This document shows, piece by piece, positions 8,351 to 17,376 of a DNA stretch of 64,000 nt. A model generated the notes under the pieces. It did no database searches. It saw only the letters and a list, made by a program, of their open reading frames with translations, and had not been told where the DNA came from. The stretch lies in the NCBI RefSeq assembly GCF_009827615.1, contig NZ_WTYU01000002.1, positions 479,020 to 543,019 of the forward strand. Reading direction: 5' to 3'. A program made the translations under genes and the position numbers. The number at the start of each line of letters is the position of its first letter. Positions within the stretch are counted from its first letter, which is position 1. This DNA is from Allopontixanthobacter confluentis (GTDB taxonomy: Bacteria > Pseudomonadota > Alphaproteobacteria > Sphingomonadales > Sphingomonadaceae).

Positions 8351-11122
8351 TCAGTCAGGTGATGCTGACGCCATAGCGCCGCTTCGCAGTCCTGAAATGG
8401 CGCCGGTGCTGGGCATGGTGGCAGCCTGAGCAATGGTAAAGCTGCCTTTTTGCAGTTGGATAATTCCCATCCGCGCCACATCCTTGTCCCGGGCAAGCTC
8501 GACCGCATCCTGAATCTGGCCGGTGACGCCCAGTGCCCTCGCGGCATCAGCGGCTACCCGGATGCGATAACGGCCATAGGGAATGCGTTCAAACAGGAAG
8601 AAACCGTCAAATTCGCTCACTGTGCTGGCAACAATGGCCCCGCGCGAATCAATCAGTTCCAGCGCGACCCCTGCCGCTTCCACGCCCGAAGTCGAATGGA
8701 TGACCCCTTCCACTTCGCCCGATGGGGACACGGGCAATTCAATGACCGTTGCCACGCCAGGCCGCGGCACGACCACAATCCCCTTGGTCGACGCGGCGAG
8801 ATAGGGATCACCCAGCGATGATTCGTCAATCCCCACCATTACCGGCACGAAGGGGCGCAATTCGTCGACAAAAGCCCGGCCATTTTCATCGGTTATGGCA
8901 TCGGTGGTGCGGAAGCCGGCTTCGACATAGACATCTTTCAGCACTTCCTCGTCCGGACCACGGCGGCCATCGCCATTGTCATCACGGAATACGGTGACGG
9001 CGGCCTGCCCGCTGCGCGCCAGTTTCTTTTCCGAAAAACGGATGCCGCCATCCAGCGGGTCCGGGCCGAAGCTGAAGGAAAGTGCAATATTGGCACCAAT
9101 CCCCCCGTTTTTCGAATAGCGCGCATCTGTGCGAAGGGAGAATTTGTCGAACCTGCGCGAATAGCCAAGGCTGAATTGTGTATCATCCGAACGTGCGTCA
9201 TATTCCACTTCGGCAGAAATATCCGATCGGTCGTCCAGCCCCTTGTCGGTGGATACAACCGCGCGGCTGAACCCCTTGTCTTCCCCTTCCAAGTCAAATT
9301 GCGCTGACCCGCGCAGGCGCAAGCCAAACATGCGGGTGTTGGCCAGCAGGCGAAGCTGCGTTTTCCTTAGGTCGCGCTGGTCATCTGCCGCATCGCGCAC
9401 ATTGCGCTCCAATTGCGCCGTCAACGCAATGCTGCGCATGGACACTGCAGTTTGCGTTAAGAATTTGGTAATATTTGTTCCGTCCCGCAGGGTGGACTGG
9501 CCGAAACTGGCCTGCAATGGCAGGGTAAGGCTGCCCAGACGCAACGCCGTGTCGAAATTGACAGCGAAACTATGGCGAAGGCCTTCCTCGACAAATTCAC
9601 TGATAAAATCTCCGCCAGCCCAGGTGGCCGCTGCACCAAAATTGACCGGCCCCACTCGGCCAAGGGCATTGGCCTGCACCGCCATGCCCGCGCCCAATTC
9701 ATGAGCGCCGCTCAATTCAAGCTGCATGGCCCCCATGGACCTGTAAACGCCCCCCTCGAGATAGTTGCGCCGGCGCCCGTTCAGGAACAGGCTTTGCGCG
9801 CCCACGGCGATGCTGGTGCGATCATTAAGGCCATGTTCCAGACCCAAACCCCCACGCCAGGCATCGGCGGTTTGCGTATCCTTCTTGTGCAACTCGAACA
9901 GATCGCGGTTCTGCTGCAGAATCCCTGCCCAATAATAGGTCTTGCCTGGTTCGATATTGCTTTGCCCCACAGGATGGTCAAAACGCTCGCGCCGGATTTG
10001 CCCCTGGGGCCCGTAAAGCACGACTTCGATGTCATTGCGCCCGTAGAACAGGTCAATATCGAAAAATTCGTAGCGGCCCGATGCCGTGTCCGATTGAAAA
10101 GCGATGAGCTGCCCGTTGCGATACAATTCCGCGTCCCATCCGGTCGGCAAAGTGCCGCGGACGGTGGTGGTGGAAAAGCGCGATTGGCGGCCGACTGGCT
10201 GGTTGGTGATGAACGCACCGCGGCCAACCGCAGTCTGACCGGTCAATTGGCCCGATTGTGTCTGCACATCGCCTGCGGCCATTTCGGTGGCGCGCAGCGG
10301 CCCAAGAAGATTGGCTGCCTCGTCGCGTCGGTATGCCCGCACTCGCAAGGAATCTGGCCGGAGCGAGCCATCGGAACTCAACCGCGCATCGAAGGCAGCG
10401 CCCGCAATCTCGCCGGCAGCATATAATTCATACCGCGCGTCAAGCTGCGACTTTCCGCCGGGCATAGAGGTATATGTGCTGCGAACTACCGCATCCACCG
10501 ATGGCGTGCGCCACACACGATATTCCGCATCCGCTCTCGGATAAGCGCTCAAATCAAACGGTGCCGGCTTTGCACGAAGTCGCGCGGCGCGACTTTTTCG
10601 CTCCAGCGTCTCCAGGAATGGCAGCCTCGTCTCACTCTCAACGCGAATTACGGAGTTATAAAGCTCCGGCTTAAGCGTGATGCCGAACCAGCGGGACAAT
10701 GCTTTGCTGTTTACGCACCAGCCTTCCGGAGTGTCGTAAATATCATTTCCGAGTGGCGAAAGAGTATCGTTCACGTTTTGTACCGTGCCGGCTTCTCGGT
10801 CGAGAGTGAATTTCTGGTCTTCCCTGAACAGCCAGCCAGTTGCGCGGCGCGACTTTTTATCCAGTCTGATTGGCAGATCGAACGACTGTATGACGTCACC
10901 AAGATCAAGGCAGATTCCCGTATCTGTTTGATATCCTCGGATTTCATTGGCGAGAGTATAGGTGCCGACGGCCACCTGGAGCAGGATAGCATCATCATCG
11001 CTGACCTGCCATGGCGCCGCGGCAACTTGTGCCTTTGCTGGCGGGGTTGCGGGCACAGCAACGCCAAATGCCGCCGCGAAGATCGCAGCGGCACTCAGCG
11101 TTAAAGAACTGTGCCTGGTCAT
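8351..11122 (-). CDS. Usher-like outer-membrane protein with C-terminal beta-sandwich domains
   Basis: A 923-residue secreted protein with a signal peptide (about residues 1-31). An N-terminal soluble region (EIRGYQTDTGICLDLGDVIQ, WLFREDQKFTLD, WCVNSKALSRWFGI) resembles the periplasmic N-terminus of atypical fimbrial ushers. The middle, about residues 300-680, is a run of alternating amphipathic strands consistent with a large outer-membrane beta-barrel, with a typical usher segment GTLPTGWDAELYRNGQLIAF and FDIDLFYGRNDIEVVLYGPQG. The C-terminus has a calcium-loop-like segment FRDDNGDGRRGPDEEVLKD and two carboxypeptidase-regulatory-like folds (FDGFFLFERIPYGRYRI). It follows the chaperone gene by 29 bp. 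The usher assignment is by pattern and neighbourhood. Confidence 0.78.
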   Translation of the reverse strand: MTRHSSLTLSAAAIFAAAFGVAVPATPPAKAQVAAAPWQVSDDDAILLQVAVGTYTLANEIRGYQTDTGICLDLGDVIQSFDLPIRLDKKSRRATGWLFREDQKFTLDREAGTVQNVNDTLSPLGNDIYDTPEGWCVNSKALSRWFGITLKPELYNSVIRVESETRLPFLETLERKSRAARLRAKPAPFDLSAYPRADAEYRVWRTPSVDAVVRSTYTSMPGGKSQLDARYELYAAGEIAGAAFDARLSSDGSLRPDSLRVRAYRRDEAANLLGPLRATEMAAGDVQTQSGQLTGQTAVGRGAFITNQPVGRQSRFSTTTVRGTLPTGWDAELYRNGQLIAFQSDTASGRYEFFDIDLFYGRNDIEVVLYGPQGQIRRERFDHPVGQSNIEPGKTYYWAGILQQNRDLFELHKKDTQTADAWRGGLGLEHGLNDRTSIAVGAQSLFLNGRRRNYLEGGVYRSMGAMQLELSGAHELGAGMAVQANALGRVGPVNFGAAATWAGGDFISEFVEEGLRHSFAVNFDTALRLGSLTLPLQASFGQSTLRDGTNITKFLTQTAVSMRSIALTAQLERNVRDAADDQRDLRKTQLRLLANTRMFGLRLRGSAQFDLEGEDKGFSRAVVSTDKGLDDRSDISAEVEYDARSDDTQFSLGYSRRFDKFSLRTDARYSKNGGIGANIALSFSFGPDPLDGGIRFSEKKLARSGQAAVTVFRDDNGDGRRGPDEEVLKDVYVEAGFRTTDAITDENGRAFVDELRPFVPVMVGIDESSLGDPYLAASTKGIVVVPRPGVATVIELPVSPSGEVEGVIHSTSGVEAAGVALELIDSRGAIVASTVSEFDGFFLFERIPYGRYRIRVAADAARALGVTGQIQDAVELARDKDVARMGIIQLQKGSFTIAQAATMPSTGAISGLRSGAMASASPD

Positions 11123-11151
11123 ATCAACCCGGTCCGGTCAGCGCGCCAGTC

Positions 11152-11988
11152 TCAGCCCAAAACCGTTTCGACAGATGCAATGACGCGGCCACCGGCTTCT
11201 GGCATCTCGCGATATTCGAACCGCAGCTGCCCCTTCATCTGCGCTGCCTGTTCCGCTGACAGCGGGAACTGCATGCGCCGTTCGTCAACTTCACTGTAGA
11301 TTGCGACACCGCGTGCCATGAAGACAGGTTCCGAGCTGCCGGGGCGGACAACGCGCAATTCCCCATAGGTGGAACTTTCGCCACTGCGACTCATCGCGAG
11401 GCGCAATTCAGGACCGTTTTCGCCTGTCACAACTTGCGGATTGTTGATCGCGACGGTCGCTTCAATACGGCCATTGCGCACGATGATGGGAATGGTGACC
11501 CCGTAAATGGGAATAAGATTGATCTGGATGCCTTCGGCTTTTTCAGCAGCCTCTGTCACAGGGCGAGGCGTGGGGATGGCGCGGAAGGACATATGGACGC
11601 GATATTCCCCGTCGGGAATGTCGGCACCCGGGCGCGCGCTGATGCGCACTGCCTGTGGCTGGCCCGGCGGAAGGGTTATCCGGCGCGGGGCATAGCGGAT
11701 CATCGACATAGCGGCTTTTTCAACTTCATTCGCGTCTGCTTCTTCCACATCGACAAGGTCGCCATCTTCAGTCATCCGCCGCAGTTCCAGGCCGATGCGA
11801 TAGGTCGCCTCGTCGCTCCCGACATTGCTCAGAATGACTTCGGTGCCCCGGCGGCCATCCAGAATGATTCTGGTAGGCGCCACGAGAAGATCGCCTTGTG
11901 CAGATGATGGCGTGCCAGAAAAAGCGCCAGCCAGAGCAGCGCAGGCAGCAAATGCGCGGTACAATCCGCGGGTAAAAGGTCGTTGCAT
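11152..11988 (-). CDS. PapD-like fimbrial periplasmic chaperone
   Basis: A 278-residue exported protein (signal peptide to about residue 30). The N-terminal domain carries the chaperone fold: LLVAPTRIILDGRRGTEVILSNVGSDEATYRI, including the strand-A arginine (PTRI) that in PapD-like chaperones contacts the subunit carboxylate, then MIRYAPRRITLPPGQPQAVRI, the F1-G1 edge and turn. The second domain is the smaller beta-sandwich ending in QLRFEYREM. It is longer than classical PapD (about 220 residues), as in CS1-type or archaic chaperones. Only a weak ribosome-binding site is visible (GGGGA 12 nt upstream). It stands between the DUF4402 gene and the usher-like gene, same strand. Confidence 0.85.
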   Translation of the reverse strand: MQRPFTRGLYRAFAACAALAGAFSGTPSSAQGDLLVAPTRIILDGRRGTEVILSNVGSDEATYRIGLELRRMTEDGDLVDVEEADANEVEKAAMSMIRYAPRRITLPPGQPQAVRISARPGADIPDGEYRVHMSFRAIPTPRPVTEAAEKAEGIQINLIPIYGVTIPIIVRNGRIEATVAINNPQVVTGENGPELRLAMSRSGESSTYGELRVVRPGSSEPVFMARGVAIYSEVDERRMQFPLSAEQAAQMKGQLRFEYREMPEAGGRVIASVETVLG

Positions 11989-12060
11989 TGGTGTCGGATC
12001 CCCGAAAAGTTTCTGCCAAATTCAGCGGCATGTCCGTAATTCTACGGGCTTTGTATCGGC

Positions 12061-12080
12061 TTAAGGTTAAAATCCGTTAA
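12061..12080 (-). promoter_or_regulatory. TTAA cluster upstream of the chaperone gene (CtrA-like)
   Basis: Three TTAA tetramers (12061-12064, 12067-12070, 12077-12080) occur 75-95 bp before the chaperone start; on the minus strand this reads GTTTAAC...TTTTAACC. Spacing between the last two is 6 nt, not the 7 nt of the canonical CtrA full site, so this is a weak candidate. Confidence 0.25.
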
Positions 12081-12127
12081 ACATGAGCGTGCCGGATGGA
12101 GCGGACGAAGCGTGGCGCCGTTGCACA

Positions 12128-12160
12128 GGAAAAAGGCCGCATCCTTGCGGACGCGGCCTC
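12128..12160 (-). terminator. Rho-independent terminator after the DUF4402 gene
   Basis: Read on the minus strand: AGGCCGC and GCGGCCT arms (12153-12159 and 12134-12140) with an inner TCC/GGA pairing around a GCAA loop, followed by a T run (plus-strand A tract at 12130-12134). It sits about 45 bp after the DUF4402 stop and before the chaperone gene. Confidence 0.85.
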
Positions 12161-12206
12161 TCCACCCCTGGTTTGATCATCGACCAAACCACGGTATTTC
12201 AGCTAT

Positions 12207-12782
12207 TTAGAGGTAATCGACCGCAACTACGAAGGAACCAGTGTAGGTGCCAACTGTTTCTGCGCCGTCGAAAGAGATCGTGCCGCCAACCGAGAAATCT
12301 GTGGTCGAGCCGCCGCCAACCAGCGACGCTGTATAATAGGAAGTGCCTGCTGCTGGGGTAACCAGTGTCTTGTTCGTGGTCATGCCGCTCAGAACGATGG
12401 TCTCATCGGCACCGCCACCGACAGTTACGCCGTTCACAAGATTAGTGACTTCGCTGAAATCAATGCGAACTGTCTTGCCGGTTGTGCCACCTTCGATCGA
12501 GAAGGTCGCAAGCCCGGTTGTGCCGCTGCACAGAATATCGCCGCTTCCGCCATCACAATTGCGCGAACCATCGGTGGGGTTCAGTGTTACGGTACCGGCG
12601 TTGCCTGTTGCCAGCACCACTGCGCCAAATTGCAGGTCGGTGTTCTTTGTGAGCGTGAAAGCGTCAAGAATTTCTGCAAAGGCGTCGGCCGAGGCGCTAT
12701 CTTGCGCCTGAGCGGCGGTGGCCATGCCCATCGAGGCAGCAAAAGCGACGCAAGCTACGCCGGTACGAAAAAGCTTTTTCAT
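12207..12782 (-). CDS. DUF4402 domain protein, candidate fimbrial subunit
   Basis: A 191-residue exported protein: signal peptide MKKLFRTGVACVAFAASM with cleavage after AQAQ, then a single DUF4402 beta-rich domain with typical motifs LTKNTDLQFGAVVL, GTVTLNPTDGSRNC, ATFSIEGGTTGKTVRIDF and the C-terminal TYTGSFVVAVDYL, which resembles the end strand of surface subunits. Two cysteines (RNCDGGSGDILCSG) could form a disulfide. The start at 12782 is supported by AAGGA upstream; the open frame before it is not signal-like. A strong terminator follows, which would let this gene be expressed apart from the chaperone and usher. DUF4402 has no settled function; the subunit role is inferred from the neighbours. 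Confidence 0.85.
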   Translation of the reverse strand: MKKLFRTGVACVAFAASMGMATAAQAQDSASADAFAEILDAFTLTKNTDLQFGAVVLATGNAGTVTLNPTDGSRNCDGGSGDILCSGTTGLATFSIEGGTTGKTVRIDFSEVTNLVNGVTVGGGADETIVLSGMTTNKTLVTPAAGTSYYTASLVGGGSTTDFSVGGTISFDGAETVGTYTGSFVVAVDYL

Positions 12783-12914
12783 GTTGTCCTGGTCCTTCCA
12801 AGGGTGGTCTTCGATCCCGTGCGGGAAAACCGACCTGGCTCCCCGCCGAACAGACCTTGTGGTCGTCCGATGACCCCTATGTAGAACCACGCAGTTCAAT
12901 CTTTGCTTCCGGGT

Positions 12915-12931
12915 ATGGTTAACGCGTCAAC
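12915..12931 (-). promoter_or_regulatory. CtrA-type half-site / near-palindrome upstream of DUF4402 gene
   Basis: The minus strand reads TTAACCAT (12915-12922), the half-site used by CtrA in several alphaproteobacteria, inside a 14-bp near-palindrome GTTAACGCGTCAAC (12918-12931). It lies about 135 bp upstream of the DUF4402 start, in the 213-bp gap after parB. Confidence 0.3.
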
Positions 12932-12995
12932 ACCGTTTTGTTAATATTTTCTGCCTGCAAGGCGCGTCAATTTTCAAGTAACCTTTTGTTTTTGC

Positions 12996-13997
12996 TCAAA
13001 TGTCTCCGCCGGTCAGTCTTTGGCAGACCAAATCCAGCTGGTCGAGCGTCCGATAACGGATGGTAACGGTGCCGGATCGGGGGTCAGTATCGGTCTTTAT
13101 TTTCACCGGAAGACCAAGGAATTCCTCGAGATGGCCTTGCACTGCCACAATATCGGCGTCCTTTGCCGGGTCGCGCGAGGTGCGGACAGTGCGCCGATTC
13201 GTTTCCTGAGTTGTCGAACCTGCGCGAATCATCCGTTCTACATCTCGCACGGATAATTTCTGCGCCACGACCTGTTTTGCCAATGACGCGGCATCATCAT
13301 GCCCGATCATTGCGCGGGCATGTCCCATCGATAATTTGCCGTGCTCTACCAGCGCCAGCACATCATCCGGCAAGGCCAGCAGGCGCTGAAGATTGGCAAC
13401 GTGGCTGCGCGATTTATCGACCAGCCGCGCTATTTCCGCCTGAGTCAGGCTTTCATCATCTGATAGGCGTTGATAGGCGCGCGCTTCCTCGACCGGATTG
13501 AGATCTTCGCGTTGAATGTTTTCAATCAGGGCGAGAGCCATAACTTCGCGTTCATCCAGTTCTCGGATGATTGCAGGTATTTCGTGCAAGCGCGCCTTTT
13601 GCGCGGCCCGCCAGCGCCTTTCACCCGCCACCAGCTGGTATCGGCCGCCTGCCAGCGGCCGCACGATGATAGGCTGAATGACACCTCTGGCCGCGATGGA
13701 TGCTGCCAATTCGTCCAGCGCGTCTTCATCGAAATGAGTGCGTGGCTGGCCGGGCAATGGTTCAATCGAGGCGACACTCAAGGACGCCATGCCATTGGCA
13801 GTTATCCTTGCTGGCGCTCCTGGCTCAGCTGGCGACGCGCCATCGGAAGATTTCTCGGCCTGCTGACGCACCAGTGGCTCTTCACGCCGCGTTTCGCCAA
13901 GCAAGGCGCTCAGGCCCTTGCCGAGCTTTTTCTTGTGATCGGCGGCATTGCGCGGTTGCATGGCAAAGCGGGCTGTTTCGGTCGGGGCATCACTCAT
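12996..13997 (-). CDS. parB: Chromosome-partitioning protein ParB
   Basis: CTP-dependent DNA clamp that loads at parS and spreads to organise the origin for segregation. The 333-residue protein has the N-terminal ParB/Sulfiredoxin CTPase fold (PLPGQPRTHFDEDALDELAASI, then the GERRWRAA motif near residue 125), a helix-turn-helix parS-binding region (SLTQAEIARLVDKSRSHVANLQRLL, about 182-206) and a C-terminal dimerisation domain ending in LDQLDLVCQRLTGGD. The extreme N-terminus (HKKKLGKGLSALLGE) is the ParA-stimulating peptide. Its start overlaps the parA stop by 4 nt (ATGA), so they are coupled. Four parS-like sites lie within 3.5 kb upstream. Confidence 0.97.
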   Translation of the reverse strand: MSDAPTETARFAMQPRNAADHKKKLGKGLSALLGETRREEPLVRQQAEKSSDGASPAEPGAPARITANGMASLSVASIEPLPGQPRTHFDEDALDELAASIAARGVIQPIIVRPLAGGRYQLVAGERRWRAAQKARLHEIPAIIRELDEREVMALALIENIQREDLNPVEEARAYQRLSDDESLTQAEIARLVDKSRSHVANLQRLLALPDDVLALVEHGKLSMGHARAMIGHDDAASLAKQVVAQKLSVRDVERMIRAGSTTQETNRRTVRTSRDPAKDADIVAVQGHLEEFLGLPVKIKTDTDPRSGTVTIRYRTLDQLDLVCQRLTGGDI

Positions 13998-14770
13998 GCG
14001 GCTTTCCTTTGTTCAGGCAGTCGCCCGATTAATTCACGCGCAAGGGCAATATAGGCGCGGCTGCCGGCGCAGGCATGATCATAGACCAGGGCTGGCAAAC
14101 CGTGGCTGGGTGCTTCGGACAGGCGGACGTTACGCGGAATTACCGAATCGAAAACCAGCGACCCGAGACAATCGCGAACATCGTCGGAAACCTGATCAGT
14201 CAGCCGGTTTCTGCGGTCAAACATTGTCAGGACCACGCCAATAATCCCGAGATCGGCGTTAAACCGCTGCTGCACTCTTTCTACGGTCAGCAAAAGCTGG
14301 CTGAGCCCTTCCAGCGCGAAAAATTCGCATTGCAGCGGCACCAGAAGCGTATCAGCAGCCCCCAAGGCGTTCAGCGTCAGCAGGCCGAGCGATGGCGGGC
14401 AATCGATGAAGCAGATATCATGATCGGTATGCCCGGAAAGCGCGTTGGCCAATCGGGCGGTCCGATCATCGACTGTCACAAGTTCAACCTCGGCGCCGCT
14501 CAGGTCCACCGTAGCCGGCACAATATCCAGTCCTGGAATACCAGTTGCCTGCATGCAATCATCAAGTGAGATCTCATCTACCAGAATGTCATAGCTCGAG
14601 CGTTCACGAGCATTCGTGGCCACCCCCATGCCAGTGGAGGCATTTCCCTGCGGATCCAGATCAATCAGAAGCGTTTTCCATCCCGTAGCGGCCATGGCCG
14701 TCGCGATATTGATGGCTGTGGTGGTTTTACCCACTCCACCCTTCTGATTCGCAATTGCGATCGTGATCAT
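13994..14770 (-). CDS. parA: Chromosome-partitioning ATPase ParA
   Basis: A 258-residue Walker-type ATPase (deviant Walker A KGGVGKTTTAINIA at residues 10-23) that binds the nucleoid and pulls ParB-bound origins apart. Walker B is seen in HDICFIDCPPSLGLLTLNAL, and FDSVIPRNVRLSEAPSHGLP is the family C-terminal motif. It lacks the N-terminal HTH of plasmid type Ia ParA, as expected for chromosomal ParA/Soj. Order rsmG-parA-parB on one strand, 10 bp after rsmG and overlapping parB by 4 nt, is the classic origin-proximal cluster. Confidence 0.97.
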   Translation of the reverse strand: MITIAIANQKGGVGKTTTAINIATAMAATGWKTLLIDLDPQGNASTGMGVATNARERSSYDILVDEISLDDCMQATGIPGLDIVPATVDLSGAEVELVTVDDRTARLANALSGHTDHDICFIDCPPSLGLLTLNALGAADTLLVPLQCEFFALEGLSQLLLTVERVQQRFNADLGIIGVVLTMFDRRNRLTDQVSDDVRDCLGSLVFDSVIPRNVRLSEAPSHGLPALVYDHACAGSRAYIALARELIGRLPEQRKAA

Positions 14771-14780
14771 CCTGAAACCT

Positions 14781-15401
14781 TCACTTTCTTGCCAGTTTTC
14801 CGACGATTATGCCCGAATCGTCGTCGGTTCTGGACTGTTCCACGTGGAACATCTTGCGGTCTTTTACAGACAGCAGTTCCAATTCTTGCGCTGCGGAACG
14901 GCCTTTCGGCAATAACCAAAGCGTATCCCTTGTGGAAAATCGCTCTGCAACAGCCATCATGCGGTCGAGTGGCGCGAAGGCTCTGGCGCTGATTATGGCG
15001 GCGGGGACTGTCTCAACATTTTCCAATCGGCTGCCGATGACTTCGCAATTGTCCAGTTCAAGCTCATCCCGCATGCGTTCCAGCCACTCGATGCGGCGCT
15101 TGCGAGATTCCACCAGATCCACTCTCATCTCAGGCCGCATGATTGCCACGACCAGTCCCGGCAGCCCCGCCCCGGTTCCAAGGTCCAGCCACAAGCCTGT
15201 TCCACGTGGAACATATTCAAGCAGCTGCGCGCTATCTGCGATATGTCGCTGCCAGAGTATCGGTATCGTAGCGCTGGCGATGAGGTTTTGCTGTTCGCTC
15301 TCAGCGATCAGCGCATCGACAAATTGGTCCAGCTTCTGCATGGCCGTGTCATCGCACAGGCTGGCGACATAGCTTCGCGCCGTTGCTTCATCGGCAATCA
15401 T
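14781..15401 (-). CDS. rsmG: 16S rRNA m7G527 methyltransferase RsmG
   Basis: Methylates N7 of G527 in 16S rRNA with SAM. The 206-residue protein has the family core: [18 protein letters not shown], the SAM loop [17 protein letters not shown] near residues 71-87, [17 protein letters not shown], and the late strand [13 protein letters not shown]. It starts with an ATG overlapping the mnmG stop by 4 nt. Two perfect parS 16-mers are embedded in this coding sequence (14836-14851, encoding MFHVEQ, and 15198-15213, encoding YVPRGT), so its codon use there is under a second constraint. Confidence 0.95.
   Translation of the reverse strand: MIADEATARSYVASLCDDTAMQKLDQFVDALIAESEQQNLIASATIPILWQRHIADSAQLLEYVPRGTGLWLDLGTGAGLPGLVVAIMRPEMRVDLVESRKRRIEWLERMRDELELDNCEVIGSRLENVETVPAAIISARAFAPLDRMMAVAERFSTRDTLWLLPKGRSAAQELELLSVKDRKMFHVEQSRTDDDSGIIVGKLARK
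14836..14851. other. parS site 1 (inside rsmG)
   Basis: Perfect 16-bp palindrome TGTTCCACGTGGAACA, matching the bacterial chromosomal parS consensus with CACGTG core. It lies near the 3' end of rsmG and is 840 bp upstream of parB. Confidence 0.92.
15198..15213. other. parS site 2 (inside rsmG)
   Basis: A second identical 16-bp palindrome TGTTCCACGTGGAACA, 362 bp from site 1, also inside the rsmG coding region. Confidence 0.92.
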
Positions 15402-17254
15402 GCCATGTGCCTTTCAAGTTTTCTCGCGTGGACCAGCACTGCCGACAAAGCGGCAGGGGTAATGCCAGCCACCCGCCCGGCCTCGGCAAGGTTCGCGGGC
15501 CGGGCGGCGGAAAGACGCTCGGTCATTTCGTTGGAAAGTCCGGGCACAGTTGCAAACGGAAAAGCAGACCCCAGACGAACCGATTCGCTGGCCCGCAAAT
15601 CCCGCAATTCACTGTCCTGGCGGGCAAGATATGGCGCGTACGTCGCATCTTCGGCCAATTCTGCGCCGACCTCATCTGCGGGATCAAGCCCATACGGCAA
15701 CCATTGTGCAAGCCCATCAAGATCAATGCCCCCGAAGCGCAGCCATTCATGCAGAGGCTTCGTCCCGCTATCCCGGCGCAATGGTAAACCTGCATCTGAA
15801 AGATCAGTGGCCGCGACCAGTCGGTCCAGCGCCTTCGCCCATTTGTCTGCCCGATTGCGCCGCTTTGTGAACCATTCCTGCCTGTCTGGTCCAATGCAGC
15901 CAGCATCCGTGCCTGCGGGAGTAAGGCGGGAACTCGCATTATTGGCGCGCAGGCGAAGCCTGTATTCTGCGCGCGAAGTCAGCATCCGATAGGGTTCGGT
16001 CACTCCGTGCAGGGTCAGATCGTCGATCATTACCGCGATATAGGAATTTGCCCGATCAAGCTTTGCCGGCGCGGTGCCCAGAACATTTGCCGCAGCGTGC
16101 ATCCCTGCCATCAATCCTTGCGCAGCGGCTTCTTCATATCCAGTCGTGCCATTGATTTGTCCGGCGCAGTAAAGCCCCGGCATGGGTTCCAATTCGAGGC
16201 CGCCCGTTAAAGCGCGCGGATCAATGTGATCATATTCGACCGCATAGCCGGGGACTGCCATTTCCACATTCTCAAGGCCGGCCATACTGCGAAGCATATC
16301 ATGCTGCACATCGGTGGGCAGCGAAGTGCTGATACCGTTCGGGTAGACAAGGTGCGTGCTCAACCCTTCGGGTTCGAGAAACACCTGATGCCCGTCGCGA
16401 TCAGCAAAGCGGTGGATTTTGTCTTCAATAGACGGACAATAACGCGGCCCTTGTGCACCGATTGCGCCTGAAAACAGCGGCGAGCGGTGCAGGTTCTTAC
16501 GAATAATGTCGTGGCTGCGCGCATTGGTGCGGGTGATGGCGCAAAACACTTGCGGATTGACCCTGCGCGCTGTGAGCGGAGACATGGTCCACTGGTCCTG
16601 ATCAGAAGGCTGTTCTTCCAGCACTGACCAGTCAATCGTCCGCCCATCCAGCCGTGGCGGTGTGCCTGTTTTCAGCCGCGCCATCGGCAGTTTCGCTTCA
16701 CGCAATTGCGCTGCCAGACGCCGGGCGGAATTTTCACCAATCCGCCCGCCTTCGAAGCGTTCCTCACCGCGAAACATCGTTCCACCCAAGAAGGTGCCTG
16801 TGCAAAGGATAACGGCCTGTGCATTCAGACGTCTACCATCCGCCAAAGTGACACCAGCGACCCTGCCCGCCTTCAATGTCAATGCCGCAACTTCGCCTTC
16901 AATCAGGTGCAGATCGCCCTGATGTTGCATCTGCTGCTGGATTGATGCCTTGAACAAGACCCTGTCCGCCTGAACGCGGGGGCCCCAGACTGCGCTGCCT
17001 TTGGAGCGATTGAGCATGCGATAATGGATGGCCGCCGCGTCTGCAGCCTTGCCAATCATCCCGTCGAGCGCATCCACTTCGCGCACCAGATGGCCCTTTC
17101 CCAGCCCTCCGATTGCCGGATTGCAGCTCATTGCACCGATAGCATCGAGCTCAAAGTTGATCAGAGCTACACGCGCGCCCATTCGGGCAGCAATCGCTGC
17201 TGCTTCGGCGCCGGCGTGGCCTCCTCCCACTACGAGGATTTGAAAATCTTGCAT
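15398..17254 (-). CDS. mnmG: tRNA U34 carboxymethylaminomethyl synthase subunit MnmG (GidA)
   Basis: FAD-dependent partner of MnmE that installs the cmnm5 group on wobble uridine 34 of several tRNAs. The 618-residue protein begins with the FAD dinucleotide fold [14 protein letters not shown] and has [21 protein letters not shown], both family signatures, plus [13 protein letters not shown] and YCPSIEDKI. The insert-2/C-terminal helical domain ([35 protein letters not shown]) is complete. The start is the ATG at 17254, since the upstream extension to 17290 is not conserved in type. It overlaps rsmG by 4 nt; two parS sites lie in the gap before it. Confidence 0.96.
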   Translation of the reverse strand: MQDFQILVVGGGHAGAEAAAIAARMGARVALINFELDAIGAMSCNPAIGGLGKGHLVREVDALDGMIGKAADAAAIHYRMLNRSKGSAVWGPRVQADRVLFKASIQQQMQHQGDLHLIEGEVAALTLKAGRVAGVTLADGRRLNAQAVILCTGTFLGGTMFRGEERFEGGRIGENSARRLAAQLREAKLPMARLKTGTPPRLDGRTIDWSVLEEQPSDQDQWTMSPLTARRVNPQVFCAITRTNARSHDIIRKNLHRSPLFSGAIGAQGPRYCPSIEDKIHRFADRDGHQVFLEPEGLSTHLVYPNGISTSLPTDVQHDMLRSMAGLENVEMAVPGYAVEYDHIDPRALTGGLELEPMPGLYCAGQINGTTGYEEAAAQGLMAGMHAAANVLGTAPAKLDRANSYIAVMIDDLTLHGVTEPYRMLTSRAEYRLRLRANNASSRLTPAGTDAGCIGPDRQEWFTKRRNRADKWAKALDRLVAATDLSDAGLPLRRDSGTKPLHEWLRFGGIDLDGLAQWLPYGLDPADEVGAELAEDATYAPYLARQDSELRDLRASESVRLGSAFPFATVPGLSNEMTERLSAARPANLAEAGRVAGITPAALSAVLVHARKLERHMA

Positions 17255-17314
17255 GAGTGGGCGAATAGTGCAGCGCAAACGACTGGTCAAAGGAAGACAC
17301 GACCGAATGGGCTA

Positions 17315-17330
17315 TGTTTCACGTGGAACG
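17315..17330. other. parS-like site 3 (mnmE-mnmG gap, imperfect)
   Basis: TGTTTCACGTGGAACG, which keeps the CACGTG core but differs from the perfect sites at two positions (T for C at 5, G for A at 16). Likely a weaker ParB site. It lies in the 122-bp gap upstream of mnmG. Confidence 0.75.
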
Positions 17331-17359
17331 TTGAAACAATTTTCAAAATGCATCGGCAA

Positions 17360-17375
17360 TGTTCCACGTGGAACA
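17360..17375. other. parS site 4 (mnmE-mnmG gap)
   Basis: Third perfect copy of TGTTCCACGTGGAACA, 45 bp from site 3 and abutting the mnmE stop codon at 17377. Confidence 0.92.
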
Positions 17376-17376
17376 T

